The translations under genes and the position numbers were made by a program. Positions 25,239 to 33,091 of a stretch of 64,000 bases of DNA are shown here, piece by piece (within the stretch, counting starts at the first letter, position 1; each line of letters starts with the position of its first letter). The notes beneath the pieces are model-generated. The model had not been told where the DNA came from. It searched no databases and saw only the letters and a program-made list of their open reading frames with translations. Origin of the DNA: Clostridiales bacterium (GTDB lineage Bacteria; Bacillota; Clostridia; Christensenellales; CAG-314); the NCBI GenBank assembly GCA_022508345.1, contig JAFLVK010000001.1:228371-292370 (forward strand), written 5' to 3'.

Positions 25239-26987
25239 TTAATTTTTGTTTATTAGTTTTGCCGTAACTCCGCCCACAAGTATGGTTGTGTCGCTAGCCT
25301 CGTTGGATTGCAGATACTGCTCTCGCGTTAACTGAACCGCTTGCATTTGTAGATACGATTGCTTTTGTACCGGTATGTACTCTACCCAGTGTACAGGCAC
25401 TTGATACGTCCTGCCATTGCGCGCCATTTCGGGCACGTAGGTTAACCTGTCTTCACCCCTATAGGCGTAGGAGGTGATTTCCGCCAGCGTTGCCTGTTCA
25501 CTGACATTTACAGGCACAGCCTTTAGTATTTGCGGCGTTGTTGCATCTTCGGGCGCAAGCAGCTCTTTTCGGAAGTAGTTTGCCACCGATTCCATTTCGA
25601 AATCGCCAATGTTGCCGTGGTTTGTACATTCGCCAAAGTGCCTTGTCGGGCGCTCCTGTTGATATATGGGAATGGAAAACAGCGGCGCAAAGTCGAAATA
25701 GATTGATGCAAAGTACTGCATGTTGAAATTGATAAAGTTCTCCCGCGCCTGAGCCAAATCGAAGCTTGCGAACTGGGCTGGGTTGGCATCAATATCCAGG
25801 TCTGCACTGTGCGACGAGTAAATTATGTTTTCACAGCCGTTTTTTTCAAAGGTGAAGTCGTCGCCGTACGGCTCTTTGCATTTGAGTAACTGTACCATAT
25901 TTTGTTGCGCTAACGGCGTGAACATCATACGGAACTGCGTTTCGTGATTTCTGTCTGTTGCGCCGAACAGCACTTCAAATTCGCTGTTGGCAAGCTTGTT
26001 GAAGGACTGTCCCTTTTTTACCGCCTCGCGCGATTTCTTTTCCAGTTGCTTTTCACCACTGCGGACAAGGGAGGCTATCTTTTTGTCGCTGGCATTCTTG
26101 GGGACGGTGGGATTGCGCGAAAATTTCAAGTCGGGCGCGGCGTCGTTGCCGTAGTACAGGCAGGTTGTAAAGTAGTACTCCGGCTTGGGCTTGACCACCG
26201 TTGCAACCAGCGTTTGGTACTCCGTCCTGGTGTGCGATTTGCCCTCCGAATCGGTGTAACGCTCCGTCCAGCTGACGGTGAGCGACCCACTGTAGGTGTG
26301 CGGGACAATCTCGCGCACAAAGTAGCGTATTAACAGAAACGGATTTCCGCAGGAGTTGCCCGAACGCGCGCAGTAAACGGATACGTCATTTTTGCCACTG
26401 ACATCCAGCCCGAAGTTGTGCTTGAAGTAGTCGTGCTTGTCCTCGTCGAAGTACTTGTCCAGCTGTATGTGCGGCAGGGTGTTGTAAATGAGCTTGTCGG
26501 GGATGTTCCAACCGTATTTGATGTTTAGCGGGCGCATCTGCTCCCACGCTTGGGACTCAATATCGGCAACTTGCTTTTTGAACTCATCAACTACACTGTT
26601 GCCGTGCTTTATCTTGTTGTTGAGCACCTTTACAATTACCAATATTAGCGCAACGGCACCGCAACATGCAACGATGGGTAGCAATATCGCCAAGAAGAAC
26701 AGATTGTCGGATTTTGCAAACACCACTGCCGTAACTATTGTCGCAAGCAACAGCACCACTATCAGAAATATCAGCCAACCGCGCAGATATTTGTGATTTT
26801 GTACGGTGTGGTCGGCGGCTTTAAGCTTGTTGAGCGCCTTGCTCCTTTCGGACATCAGGTGGGCGTTTTCCTGCTCGTCCACGCCCGACTCTGCCACCAG
26901 CTTGTCAAAGTACTCCTCCGTCAAAGCGCGGTGCTTGTCCTTGAATTCATTATTAAATTGTTGTATAGGTTGCAAAATTTCCGTCAT
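25239..26987 (-). CDS. Uncharacterised membrane protein in LemA operon
   Basis: 582 residues. A charged, helical N-terminus of about 65 residues precedes two membrane helices (GWLIFLIVVLLLATIVTAVVF near 70-90 and LAILLPIVACCGAVALILVIV near 98-120). The remaining 460 residues are soluble and strand-rich, with CARSGNSCGNPFLLIRYFVRE and SGSLTVSWTERYTDSEGKSHTRTEYQTLVATVVKPKPEYYF as notable segments. I do not recognise a named domain. The gene lies between DUF896 and LemA with 3- and 26-base gaps, so it probably works with LemA at the membrane. It is likely cytoplasmic in orientation given the positive residues near the helices. Confidence 0.7.
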   Translation of the reverse strand: MTEILQPIQQFNNEFKDKHRALTEEYFDKLVAESGVDEQENAHLMSERSKALNKLKAADHTVQNHKYLRGWLIFLIVVLLLATIVTAVVFAKSDNLFFLAILLPIVACCGAVALILVIVKVLNNKIKHGNSVVDEFKKQVADIESQAWEQMRPLNIKYGWNIPDKLIYNTLPHIQLDKYFDEDKHDYFKHNFGLDVSGKNDVSVYCARSGNSCGNPFLLIRYFVREIVPHTYSGSLTVSWTERYTDSEGKSHTRTEYQTLVATVVKPKPEYYFTTCLYYGNDAAPDLKFSRNPTVPKNASDKKIASLVRSGEKQLEKKSREAVKKGQSFNKLANSEFEVLFGATDRNHETQFRMMFTPLAQQNMVQLLKCKEPYGDDFTFEKNGCENIIYSSHSADLDIDANPAQFASFDLAQARENFINFNMQYFASIYFDFAPLFSIPIYQQERPTRHFGECTNHGNIGDFEMESVANYFRKELLAPEDATTPQILKAVPVNVSEQATLAEITSYAYRGEDRLTYVPEMARNGRTYQVPVHWVEYIPVQKQSYLQMQAVQLTREQYLQSNEASDTTILVGGVTAKLINKN

Positions 26988-26990
26988 AAC

Positions 26991-27194
26991 CTACTTTTTT
27001 TCGAGCTTGTGTTTGTTGCCGTGCTCATCCATGATGTAGGTGTTGTCCAACACCTGCACTACACCCTGGCGCCACTCGGCAATGTACTCCTTGCGGAGCT
27101 TTGCTTGCTCTTCCTTTTCCTCGTCAGTCAAGCCCTCGGGTGTTTTGCTCTTATTTGCAAGTTCGTTGATACGTTTTATTTTTTCCTCTAGCAT
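26991..27194 (-). CDS. DUF896 (YnzC-like) protein
   Basis: 67 residues beginning [38 protein letters not shown], the hallmark of the DUF896 family of small helical-hairpin proteins in Firmicutes. In B. subtilis a relative (YneA operon neighbour YnzC) is linked to the SOS region, but function is not established. The C-terminal half, [24 protein letters not shown], follows the pattern of the family tail. First gene of the LemA operon; the stop lies three bases from the next start. Confidence 0.85.
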   Translation of the reverse strand: MLEEKIKRINELANKSKTPEGLTDEEKEEQAKLRKEYIAEWRQGVVQVLDNTYIMDEHGNKHKLEKK

Positions 27195-27287
27195 TGTACG
27201 TTGTTCCCTGTAAATTAAGATATAATTATTATAACATGCATATGAATGTATGTCAAACTATCGTCAAAATACGCTACAAGCAAACAC

Positions 27288-27316
27288 TTGATTTTTTGTA
27301 ACAGTTGATGTATAAT
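27288..27316 (+). promoter_or_regulatory. Promoter of the SRP RNA gene
   Basis: TTGATT, 17 bases, TATAAT; the predicted start is about 7 bases downstream, at the first base of the RNA helix. Confidence 0.75.
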
Positions 27317-27322
27317 ATATCC

Positions 27323-27590
27323 ACTGCGCTAAGCGGGGAGCTAGCGGTGCCCTGTTACTCACAATCCGCTACAGTGGGGCTGAATGTTGCAGGCGGCTTT
27401 CGGCGTGGAAAGCAGGAAGCGGCAAGGAGTGTTGATACCAAGGTCTTGTGCAACGTGAGGCTGTTAACCGTGTCAGGATGGGAACATAGCAGCACTACGC
27501 AGTTCGAGCGTGTGCCACAAGGGAGCTTTGGAGTAGCTACCTACCGAGATACCGTTTCGGCGTCGACTGTCAACTGCAAATGCGCAGTTT
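27323..27590 (+). ncRNA. ffs: Signal recognition particle RNA (long, Bacillus type)
   Basis: About 268 nt. The 5 prime end ACTGCGC pairs with GCGCAGT at 27582-27588, giving the closing helix. Conserved domains: CTAGCGGTGCCCTGTTACTCACAATCCGC of the Alu region, and the Ffh-binding domain GTGTCAGGATGGGAACATAGCAGCACTA with a GGAA tetraloop and the AGCAG internal loop. The Alu domain makes it the long form typical of Bacillus and Clostridia. It guides Ffh to signal peptides for co-translational export. Confidence 0.92.
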
Positions 27591-27601
27591 TTGCAAAAAT
27601 T

Positions 27602-27625
27602 ACGACCGCTTTTTTGCGGTCGTTT
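27602..27625 (+). terminator. Terminator after SRP RNA
   Basis: ACGACCGC-TTTTTT-GCGGTCGT followed by TTT; it lies 17 bases before the NYN gene. Confidence 0.6.
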
Positions 27626-27641
27626 AACATAAGGAGAGAAA

Positions 27642-28520
27642 ATGGAAGAGAAAAAATTTGCGGTACTTATCGACAGCGACAATGTATCGAGCAAATACGT
27701 CAAGATAATACTGGACGAAATAACAAACCTGGGCGTTGCAACAATCAAGCGTATATATGGCGACTGGACAAGTGGCAAAACGCACTGGAAGAGCGTACTG
27801 CTTGACTACGCGCTAACACCCATGCAACAGTATGCCTACACGTCGGGCAAGAACTCGACAGATTCGGCAATGATAATTGACGCCATGGACATACTGTACA
27901 CAGGCGACGTGGACGGATTTTGCATAGCAAGCTCGGACAGCGACTTTACCAAGCTGGCAACAAGGCTGCGCGAGGCAGGCAAGATTGTAATAGGCATGGG
28001 CGAAAAACACACACCGCAACCGTTTGTAAAGGCGTGCAGTCAGTTTAAGTATATCGACTTGATTGCGGCAAACCAAGGCAGTGCTGAAAAGGCAAACAAG
28101 CAAGCAAAGCCCAACAACAAATCGGCAAAGTCAGCTAAATCGGCGAAGAAAGGCACTACTGCTGACAAGACGGACAGTGCTGCAAAGGCGGAAGCAAAAA
28201 GTGAAACGGTAACGGCACTTGAAGAAGCGCCAACAGAAAATAACGTCACAACAAAGGTGGAAGACACAACAACACCCATTGACGAAATAAAAAGCGCCGT
28301 ACTCCAAATAATGGAAGACAGCGACGACGAAAGCGGCTTGGTGCCTGCAAGCAAGGTGGGAACAATATTGCAAAACAGATTTTCCGACTTCGACTGCCGC
28401 AACTACGGCTGCAAGAAAATGGCAGATTTGTTGAAGAAGCTGCACATTCCCACCGTTAAATACTCCGACCCCAACAACCCAATTCCCAACGCGGCAATAC
28501 TGTACATCAAAGTTAAATAG
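27642..28520 (+). CDS. NYN-domain (LabA-like) putative RNase with OST-HTH/LOTUS domain
   Basis: 292 residues. The NYN (PIN-fold) domain spans residues 5-145: FAVLIDSDNVSS supplies the first acidic residues, NSTDSAMIIDAMDILYTGDVDGFCIASSDSDFTKLATRLREAGKIVIGMG supplies the rest of the acidic metal-binding site. A low-complexity lysine/alanine linker (150-205) leads to a C-terminal LOTUS domain, DFDCRNYGCKKMADLLKKL, which in other proteins binds RNA G-quadruplexes or partners. A cytoplasmic RNA-cutting enzyme is expected by family. GGAGAG lies before the start. It directly follows the SRP RNA and ends at a strong terminator. Confidence 0.85.
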   Translation: MEEKKFAVLIDSDNVSSKYVKIILDEITNLGVATIKRIYGDWTSGKTHWKSVLLDYALTPMQQYAYTSGKNSTDSAMIIDAMDILYTGDVDGFCIASSDSDFTKLATRLREAGKIVIGMGEKHTPQPFVKACSQFKYIDLIAANQGSAEKANKQAKPNNKSAKSAKSAKKGTTADKTDSAAKAEAKSETVTALEEAPTENNVTTKVEDTTTPIDEIKSAVLQIMEDSDDESGLVPASKVGTILQNRFSDFDCRNYGCKKMADLLKKLHIPTVKYSDPNNPIPNAAILYIKVK

Positions 28521-28546
28521 TTTTTCCCTCAGTCACAACGTGAAAA

Positions 28547-28580
28547 CTCCCCTTGAAACAAACAAGGGGAGCCTTTTTTT
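28547..28580 (+). terminator. Terminator after the NYN gene
   Basis: CTCCCCTTG-AAACAAA-CAAGGGGAG followed by TTTTTTT. Confidence 0.88.
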
Positions 28581-28606
28581 GCCTATTGAATGTGAATATT
28601 CCGTAG

Positions 28607-28733
28607 GTGTGAGGGGTTAGAAGCGAGGTAGGCGAGGCGCACGCGGCTTGACCGACAGGAGTGTACTGAGCGTACATGACTAAGGGCAAACGCAAGTGCA
28701 ACAATGCATACCGACGCTTATAACCCCTCACAC
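28607..28733. repeat. Palindromic intergenic repeat element, copy 1
   Basis: 127 bp bounded by GTGTGAGGGGTTAGAAGCG and CGCTTATAACCCCTCACAC, inverted ends identical at 18 of 19 positions. The inside contains smaller palindromes such as TGTACTGAGCGTACA. The right end overlaps the stop codon of sigE. A second copy of one end lies at 32827-32849. Confidence 0.7.
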
Positions 28734-29432
28734 GAGTTTTCCTATTTCGCGCTTTAGGCGATTAATTATTTTCTTTTCCAGCCTGGATATGTACGACTGT
28801 GAAATGCCCAGCAGGTCAGCTACTTCCTTTTGTGTGCGCTCATCCTCACCGTCCAAGCCGAAGCGCATTTCTATTATTTGCTGTTCGCGCTTGGACAGCC
28901 GCGACAATCCTTCCGTCAGCAGCTGGCGTTCCACCTGCCCCTCAACGTGGGTATAAATTGCGTCGCTATCCGTACCTAGAATGTCGGCAAGCAGCAGCTC
29001 GTTTCCCTCACCGTCTACGTTTAACGGTTCGTCAAGGCTCACTTCCGCCTTGCGTTTGGACAGTTTGCGTAGATACATCAAAATTTCGTTTTCGATACAG
29101 CGACTTGCGTAGGTGGCAAGCTTGATTTGCTTTTCCGGCTTGAAGCTGTTGATTGCCTTGATAAGCCCGATTGTTCCAACGGAAACAAGGTCCTCCATGT
29201 CCAGCCCACTGCTTTCAAACTTTTTGACAAGGAATACGACAAGGCGCAGATTGTGCTCCACCAGCTTGTCCTTTGCCAGATTGTCGCCATTGGCAATTTT
29301 TGCAAGCAGTTCGCTTTCTTCCTCGGCAGATAGCGGATGTGGCAACGCTTCCGAGCCGCAAAGATAATGCACCATAGACGGTGACAGCGACAGCTTTTCC
29401 AATAGCTTTTTCAAAAAATCTATTAGTTTCAT
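28728..29432 (-). CDS. sigE: Sporulation sigma factor SigE
   Basis: 234 residues. This is the mother-cell sigma factor activated after asymmetric division. Region 2: [63 protein letters not shown]; region 4 with helix-turn-helix: [44 protein letters not shown]. The N-terminal ~30 residues before the core are the pro-sequence expected to be cut by SpoIIGA, whose gene lies immediately upstream with a four-base ATGA overlap. The last codons are GTG TGA inside a repeat element, so the C-terminal valine and stop come from the repeat. Confidence 0.95.
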   Translation of the reverse strand: MKLIDFLKKLLEKLSLSPSMVHYLCGSEALPHPLSAEEESELLAKIANGDNLAKDKLVEHNLRLVVFLVKKFESSGLDMEDLVSVGTIGLIKAINSFKPEKQIKLATYASRCIENEILMYLRKLSKRKAEVSLDEPLNVDGEGNELLLADILGTDSDAIYTHVEGQVERQLLTEGLSRLSKREQQIIEMRFGLDGEDERTQKEVADLLGISQSYISRLEKKIINRLKREIGKLV

Positions 29433-30220
29433 ACTTCACCTCCGCAGAATTCGTTGGATAAAATAACATTGTACAATGTTTGACACTTGTTGACGGGCAA
29501 CGCCAAATACACCGCTAGCTTTTTGTCATTGCACACCACTTCGCCCTTGACTGCCTTGACCGATGTGCTACCCGTAACGGTTGTAACCTGTACGTCCACG
29601 GCTTTGCCTGCCAGTACCTGCTGGGCGAAGTAGTCGGCAAAGCCCGCAAACCTTTTTGTTACGAAACAGACGGGTACGCCGTCATGCATCAAGGTGTTGC
29701 CGCTGTCGCAAAAACCCGTGAGGCAGTACTGTTTGTCCAGTATCACGGTAATTTTTGCGATGTGGGGAGCAAATTTCTTAACCTGCTTGACGTACACCGC
29801 AATGCTGTAGCACACAAAGCCCATAAGTGCCACTGCCAGTACGTAAACAAACAGCGGCACCCGCATTTGATAAAATTCGCCGCTTGGGGTGAGGTAGTCG
29901 ATGTTGAACAGGTTGAACAGCCCAACTATCGCCCCACCTAAAACAAAGGTATATGCAGTTGTCAGCAAAATATGCCAAAAAAGTTTTTTGCCAAAGCCCA
30001 CCGTTACAATACACATGCAAACAAGGCAAGCTGTTTTGACAAGGTACGTCCAAAAGCCCGACACATACACGCTCACAACGGCGCACGCAGCCCCTACCGC
30101 CCCGCCCAACACCACGCGGAACTTTCGGTAAGGAATTTTCAGCGTTACTGTTGCCGCCCACAGTAGCAGCGTGTCAATGACTAAGTTGTCGGCTATGACG
30201 TACTCAATGTAGACGTTCAT
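29429..30220 (-). CDS. spoIIGA: Sporulation sigma-E factor processing peptidase SpoIIGA
   Basis: 263 residues from the ATG at 30220 ([17 protein letters not shown]), which matches the usual start of the family; the 18 extra residues in the track are rejected, although no strong ribosome binding site is visible. Five membrane helices occupy the first 150 residues. The cytoplasmic C-terminal domain is an aspartic protease of the retropepsin type with the active site GFCDSGNTL near residue 178. It cleaves pro-SigE at the sporulation septum on a signal from SpoIIR. The gene overlaps sigE, the standard arrangement in endospore formers. Confidence 0.93.
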   Translation of the reverse strand: MNVYIEYVIADNLVIDTLLLWAATVTLKIPYRKFRVVLGGAVGAACAVVSVYVSGFWTYLVKTACLVCMCIVTVGFGKKLFWHILLTTAYTFVLGGAIVGLFNLFNIDYLTPSGEFYQMRVPLFVYVLAVALMGFVCYSIAVYVKQVKKFAPHIAKITVILDKQYCLTGFCDSGNTLMHDGVPVCFVTKRFAGFADYFAQQVLAGKAVDVQVTTVTGSTSVKAVKGEVVCNDKKLAVYLALPVNKCQTLYNVILSNEFCGGEV

Positions 30221-30295
30221 ACCGTAATTGTATTTACTGTATTTAGCGATATAATGCAAAGTTTTGTAATACACGCCAATTTTTTGTCAGCTGGC

Positions 30296-30334
30296 AAAAA
30301 AAAGGCTCCCCTTTCACTGAGGGGAACCCTTTTG
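30296..30334 (-). terminator. Terminator after spoIIQ
   Basis: Minus strand AAAGGGTTCCCCTC-AGTGAAA-GGGGAGCCTTTTTTT. Confidence 0.8.
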
Positions 30335-30348
30335 GTTTGATTGTCGGT

Positions 30349-31023
30349 TTATCTTTCTACTTCTCTGTACACTGTACCGTTAATATACGGTGTGGGGTCT
30401 ACAACAACATTGTTCTTTTTTACTTGCAAGTGCAAATGTGCACCGTCCAGGTATTCCGCAGATGCAGAAATGCTCACTTCGCCAATTACTTCACCTTGAG
30501 ATACCTTTTGATTTTTTTGCACCTGTACGTTTTGCAGGGATCCGTAGGTTGCAATTACATTGTCACCGTGGTCGATAACAACGTAGTTACCTTCGTTAAA
30601 GGTTGAACCGACGTCGATAACTGTGCCTTCATACATTGCAACAACATCTGTGCCTTCGCTTGCAAGCAGGTCTACTGCCTTGTGTGCTGCCCACACTTCA
30701 AGCGTGCGGTTGTACTCAAAGGGGTTATCCGCGCCTGATGTGTAATCCATGCTCTTACCCGTGTATTTGAGGGGAGCTGTGAAGTAAATCTTTACCTTTT
30801 CCTTGCTGGGGGGATTGGGCGTGTCATCGTCGGGCTTGTTGCCGCCTTGATCATCGTTGGGTTTGTTTACCACGGTGTCATCGGGAATGACGGGCGTGTT
30901 TCTTGTCAAGGTGACGGAAAGTACAACTGCCGTAATCGCCAGCACGCAAAAGATAAGTAAGAGTAGCGCTGCATTGTTGCGCAAAAATCTCTTAAATTTG
31001 CTGGGTTGTTTTGTTCTGTTCAT
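30349..31023 (-). CDS. spoIIQ: SpoIIQ-like M23 (LytM) peptidase
   Basis: 224 residues. An N-terminal membrane helix (AALLLLIFCVLAITAVVLSV) and an acid/proline-rich linker precede a LytM domain. The zinc-binding residues look intact: AAHKAVDLLASEG (H-x3-D) near residue 112 and GAHLHLQV (H-x-H) near residue 196. In B. subtilis SpoIIQ the first motif is degenerate, while in clostridial SpoIIQ it is kept; this protein is the clostridial kind. SpoIIQ, made in the forespore, links to SpoIIIAH across the engulfing membranes. Its place next to sigE/spoIIGA and a sigma-F-like promoter support the assignment. A general M23 hydrolase is the alternative. Confidence 0.82.
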   Translation of the reverse strand: MNRTKQPSKFKRFLRNNAALLLLIFCVLAITAVVLSVTLTRNTPVIPDDTVVNKPNDDQGGNKPDDDTPNPPSKEKVKIYFTAPLKYTGKSMDYTSGADNPFEYNRTLEVWAAHKAVDLLASEGTDVVAMYEGTVIDVGSTFNEGNYVVIDHGDNVIATYGSLQNVQVQKNQKVSQGEVIGEVSISASAEYLDGAHLHLQVKKNNVVVDPTPYINGTVYREVER

Positions 31024-31051
31024 TTGATGCCTCCAATATAAGTTTATCGTG

Positions 31052-31079
31052 ATTGTTCCCTATTTACGGTTTAATATAC
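31052..31079 (-). promoter_or_regulatory. Sigma-F/G-type promoter before spoIIQ
   Basis: On the minus strand GTATA, 14 bases, GGGAACAAT; the -10 fits GGNRANANT at every fixed position. It lies in the 93-base gap before spoIIQ, a known sigma-F gene in other species. The spacer is one base shorter than usual. Confidence 0.5.
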
Positions 31080-31116
31080 CTGCCACGGTAATTTCTAGGG
31101 GTATGTAACACTGGGC

Positions 31117-31578
31117 TTAGTAGCTGCCCAAGATTAGCGGACTACCGACGGTAACAGTTCCGTCCTTGTAGGCTATTTGTAAATTTACCTTTGCTCCGTC
31201 CAAGATAACGCCACCGGTAAGACGCGCGCTGTTGCCGCAGATAATGTGCAAGCCGTCCAGATTTAGCCTTGAACTAACCTGCAAATTGAATAACCGTACA
31301 ATACGATCTACATCCTGGCTTGTCCCCTCGAAGCAAAAGCTGAAGCCGTCCACATTGCTGCATTGCGCAAGCGTTTGATTAAGGTCAGCAACGCGGCACT
31401 GCACTATCTTGCCACTACCCATGTCAATATTGTCCATGCGTGTGTCGCGACAGTACACAGATACCGTTGCATCGGCGTCTATCTCTTCGATGTACACCTC
31501 CAGCCCCTTTGGCATGAAGTGTATCAATACTCCCACAATTACCGTTGTTAAAATCAGTGTTACAATAAACCGTTTCAT
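31117..31578 (-). CDS. Membrane-anchored protein of unknown function beside spoIIQ
   Basis: 153 residues. A single hydrophobic N-terminal helix (FIVTLILTTVIVGVLIHFM) serves as signal anchor; the remaining 130 residues should lie outside the membrane. They contain DLNQTLAQCSNVDGFSFCFEG and a strand-rich C-terminus, GGVILDGAKVNLQIAYKDGTVTVGSPLILG. I do not recognise the family; a distant relation to YwmB, which neighbours spoIID and spoIIQ-type genes in other Firmicutes, was considered without firm support. It starts after the prs terminator and is followed, 93 bases on, by spoIIQ with its own promoter, so a sporulation role is inferred from position only. Confidence 0.65.
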   Translation of the reverse strand: MKRFIVTLILTTVIVGVLIHFMPKGLEVYIEEIDADATVSVYCRDTRMDNIDMGSGKIVQCRVADLNQTLAQCSNVDGFSFCFEGTSQDVDRIVRLFNLQVSSRLNLDGLHIICGNSARLTGGVILDGAKVNLQIAYKDGTVTVGSPLILGSY

Positions 31579-31650
31579 AATGTCACCGCCAACATTGTTG
31601 ACATCAATGAAAGCAAAAATACCTGCAAAAAAAATATAATAAAAAACGAC

Positions 31651-31680
31651 AAAAAACCCACAACCGCGGTGGTTGTGGGT
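31651..31680 (-). terminator. Terminator after prs
   Basis: Minus strand ACCCACAACC-ACCGC-GGTTGTGGGT followed by TTTTTT. Confidence 0.88.
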
Positions 31681-31733
31681 AAACAGTTAAAGTTCCATAT
31701 TTAATAATTTTACACTCTAGAAATTGAGGTGGC

Positions 31734-32687
31734 TCAATCATACAGTTTCGAGACGGGCAGGTCGGTATAGACGCGTTCAATTGCCTCGGCAAAGGTGTCG
31801 GCAATGCCTACAATTTCAATTTTACCAATCTTTTTGCTTTGAGGCAATTCGATTGTGTCCAACACTATCAGCTTGGACAGCGCGCTATTTTCCAGTCGCT
31901 CGATTGCGGGACCGGACAGCACAGCGTGCGTACAGCAAGCTATTACTTCCTTTGCGCCCTGCGCCATTAGCGCCTCGGCACCCTGACAAATTGTGCCGCC
32001 TGTGTCAATCATGTCGTCCAGCATAAGGCAGGTGCGCCCCTTTACGTCGCCGATGACGTTCATAACCTCCATTACGTTTGCTTGCGGACGGCGCTTGTCT
32101 ATAATAGCCAGCGGAACATTGAACTTGCTAGCCATCGCGCGCGAACGCACCACGCTACCCGTGTCGGGGCTTACAATTGTCAACGCTTCGGGCACACCAA
32201 TCTTGCGGATATACCGCGAAATTACCGATTCGCCCTTGAGGTTGTCAACAGGGATATTGAAAAAGCCCTGTACCTGGCTGCTGTGCAAGTCCATGGTGAG
32301 CACCCTGTTTGCACCGGCAGTTTGCAAAATATCGGCAACAAGCTTGGCGGAAATAGGATCGCGACTGCGCGCCTTGCGGTCCTGACGGGCATAGCCGAAA
32401 TAAGGAATTACTGCGGTGATACGCCCTGCGGAAGCGCGCTTGCATGCGTCCATGATAAGGAGCAACTCCATGAGGTTGTCGTTGACGGGGGTGTTGGTAG
32501 ATTGCACTACGAACACGTCGCAACCGCGCACGGATTCCTTGATGTTTACACACGTTTCGCCGTCGGAGAACTTGCCAACCTCGAGCTTTCCCAGCTCCAA
32601 ATCCAACCGTGAGCAGATTTCCTTTGCCAATTTTTGGCTGGAATTGCCTGCAAAAATCTTGATTGCGCCGTGTATTTGATTGAGCAT
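31734..32687 (-). CDS. prs: Ribose-phosphate pyrophosphokinase
   Basis: 317 residues, the usual length. It makes PRPP from ribose 5-phosphate and ATP for nucleotide, histidine and tryptophan synthesis. Diagnostic segments: FSDGETCVNIKESVRGCDVFVVQST, YFGYARQDRKARSRDPISAKLVADIL near 98 (ATP-binding flexible loop), DLHSSQVQGFFNIPVDNL near 131 and the PRPP loop CLMLDDMIDTGGTICQGAEAL near 219. A TTGACA-17-TACAAT promoter lies 37-65 bases upstream and a strong terminator follows. It has no operon partners here. Confidence 0.95.
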   Translation of the reverse strand: MLNQIHGAIKIFAGNSSQKLAKEICSRLDLELGKLEVGKFSDGETCVNIKESVRGCDVFVVQSTNTPVNDNLMELLLIMDACKRASAGRITAVIPYFGYARQDRKARSRDPISAKLVADILQTAGANRVLTMDLHSSQVQGFFNIPVDNLKGESVISRYIRKIGVPEALTIVSPDTGSVVRSRAMASKFNVPLAIIDKRRPQANVMEVMNVIGDVKGRTCLMLDDMIDTGGTICQGAEALMAQGAKEVIACCTHAVLSGPAIERLENSALSKLIVLDTIELPQSKKIGKIEIVGIADTFAEAIERVYTDLPVSKLYD

Positions 32688-32723
32688 AACAACTTTCCTC
32701 TGTTTGCTAAATATTGCATATTT

Positions 32724-32752
32724 ATTGTAGCTTTATACGCAAAAAGTGTCAA
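32724..32752 (-). promoter_or_regulatory. Promoter of prs
   Basis: TTGACA, 17 bases, TACAAT on the minus strand. Confidence 0.7.
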
Positions 32753-32826
32753 GCAAATACAGGTTCATATGTACACGCTCGCAAGTTTACGCGAGCGTAT
32801 TTGTTGCCACAGCTTAACAAAGTATT

Positions 32827-32849
32827 GCGACGCTTATAGCCCCTCACAC
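32827..32849. repeat. Palindromic repeat element, partial copy 2
   Basis: GCGACGCTTATAGCCCCTCACAC matches one end of the element at 28607-28733 with two differences. It again overlaps the last codon and stop (GTG TGA) of the flanking gene. A perfect eight-pair hairpin ACGCTCGC/GCGAGCGT lies 60 bases away at about 32773-32796; the opposite inverted end was not found. Confidence 0.6.
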
Positions 32850-32996
32850 TTTCTTTTCGTAGTTGCCACAGTAATGAGCTGTTTCGCAATCGTCACAGGG
32901 TGTAACAGTGATTTGCGAAAGCTTGCAACAACATTGCGCGTTGTCGTGATACTTGCACGCACATACGTCGCACATAATAGTTTGTTGGTTTTTCAT
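32844..32996 (-). CDS. DUF1540 cysteine-rich small protein
   Basis: 50 residues, too short for the ORF track; translated by hand from the minus strand. The start has GGAGGTGAATT directly upstream. Nine cysteines are present: MCDVCACKYHDNAQCCCKL, then TPCDDCETAHYCGNY. The C-x-V-x-x-C-x-Y-x4-x-C-x2-x-x-I-x-V spacing is that of DUF1540 proteins, small metal-binding proteins common in Clostridia and often linked to sporulation; the function is unknown. The last codons GTG TGA belong to the repeat element end, as for sigE. Confidence 0.8.
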   Translation of the reverse strand: MKNQQTIMCDVCACKYHDNAQCCCKLSQITVTPCDDCETAHYCGNYEKKV

Positions 32997-33031
32997 AATT
33001 CACCTCCTGCTAACATTGTGAGCATTTTGCA

Positions 33032-33060
33032 TTGACTTGATACTCTTTTTAATGTATACT
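33032..33060 (+). promoter_or_regulatory. Promoter of rplI
   Basis: TTGACT, 17 bases, TATACT; 32 bases upstream of the start. Confidence 0.7.
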
Positions 33061-33091
33061 GAACGTAGATTGTTGTTTTAAAGGAGACAAT

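Noticed and set aside
27305-27805. Plus-strand 166-residue ORF
   Set aside because: Covers the SRP RNA and start of the NYN gene in another frame.
29778-30161. Minus-strand 127-residue ORF inside spoIIGA
   Set aside because: Alternate-frame shadow of spoIIGA.
28607-32849. CRISPR-like repeats
   Set aside because: Only two repeat ends, 4 kb apart and in palindromic form; no array of spacers is seen anywhere in the window.
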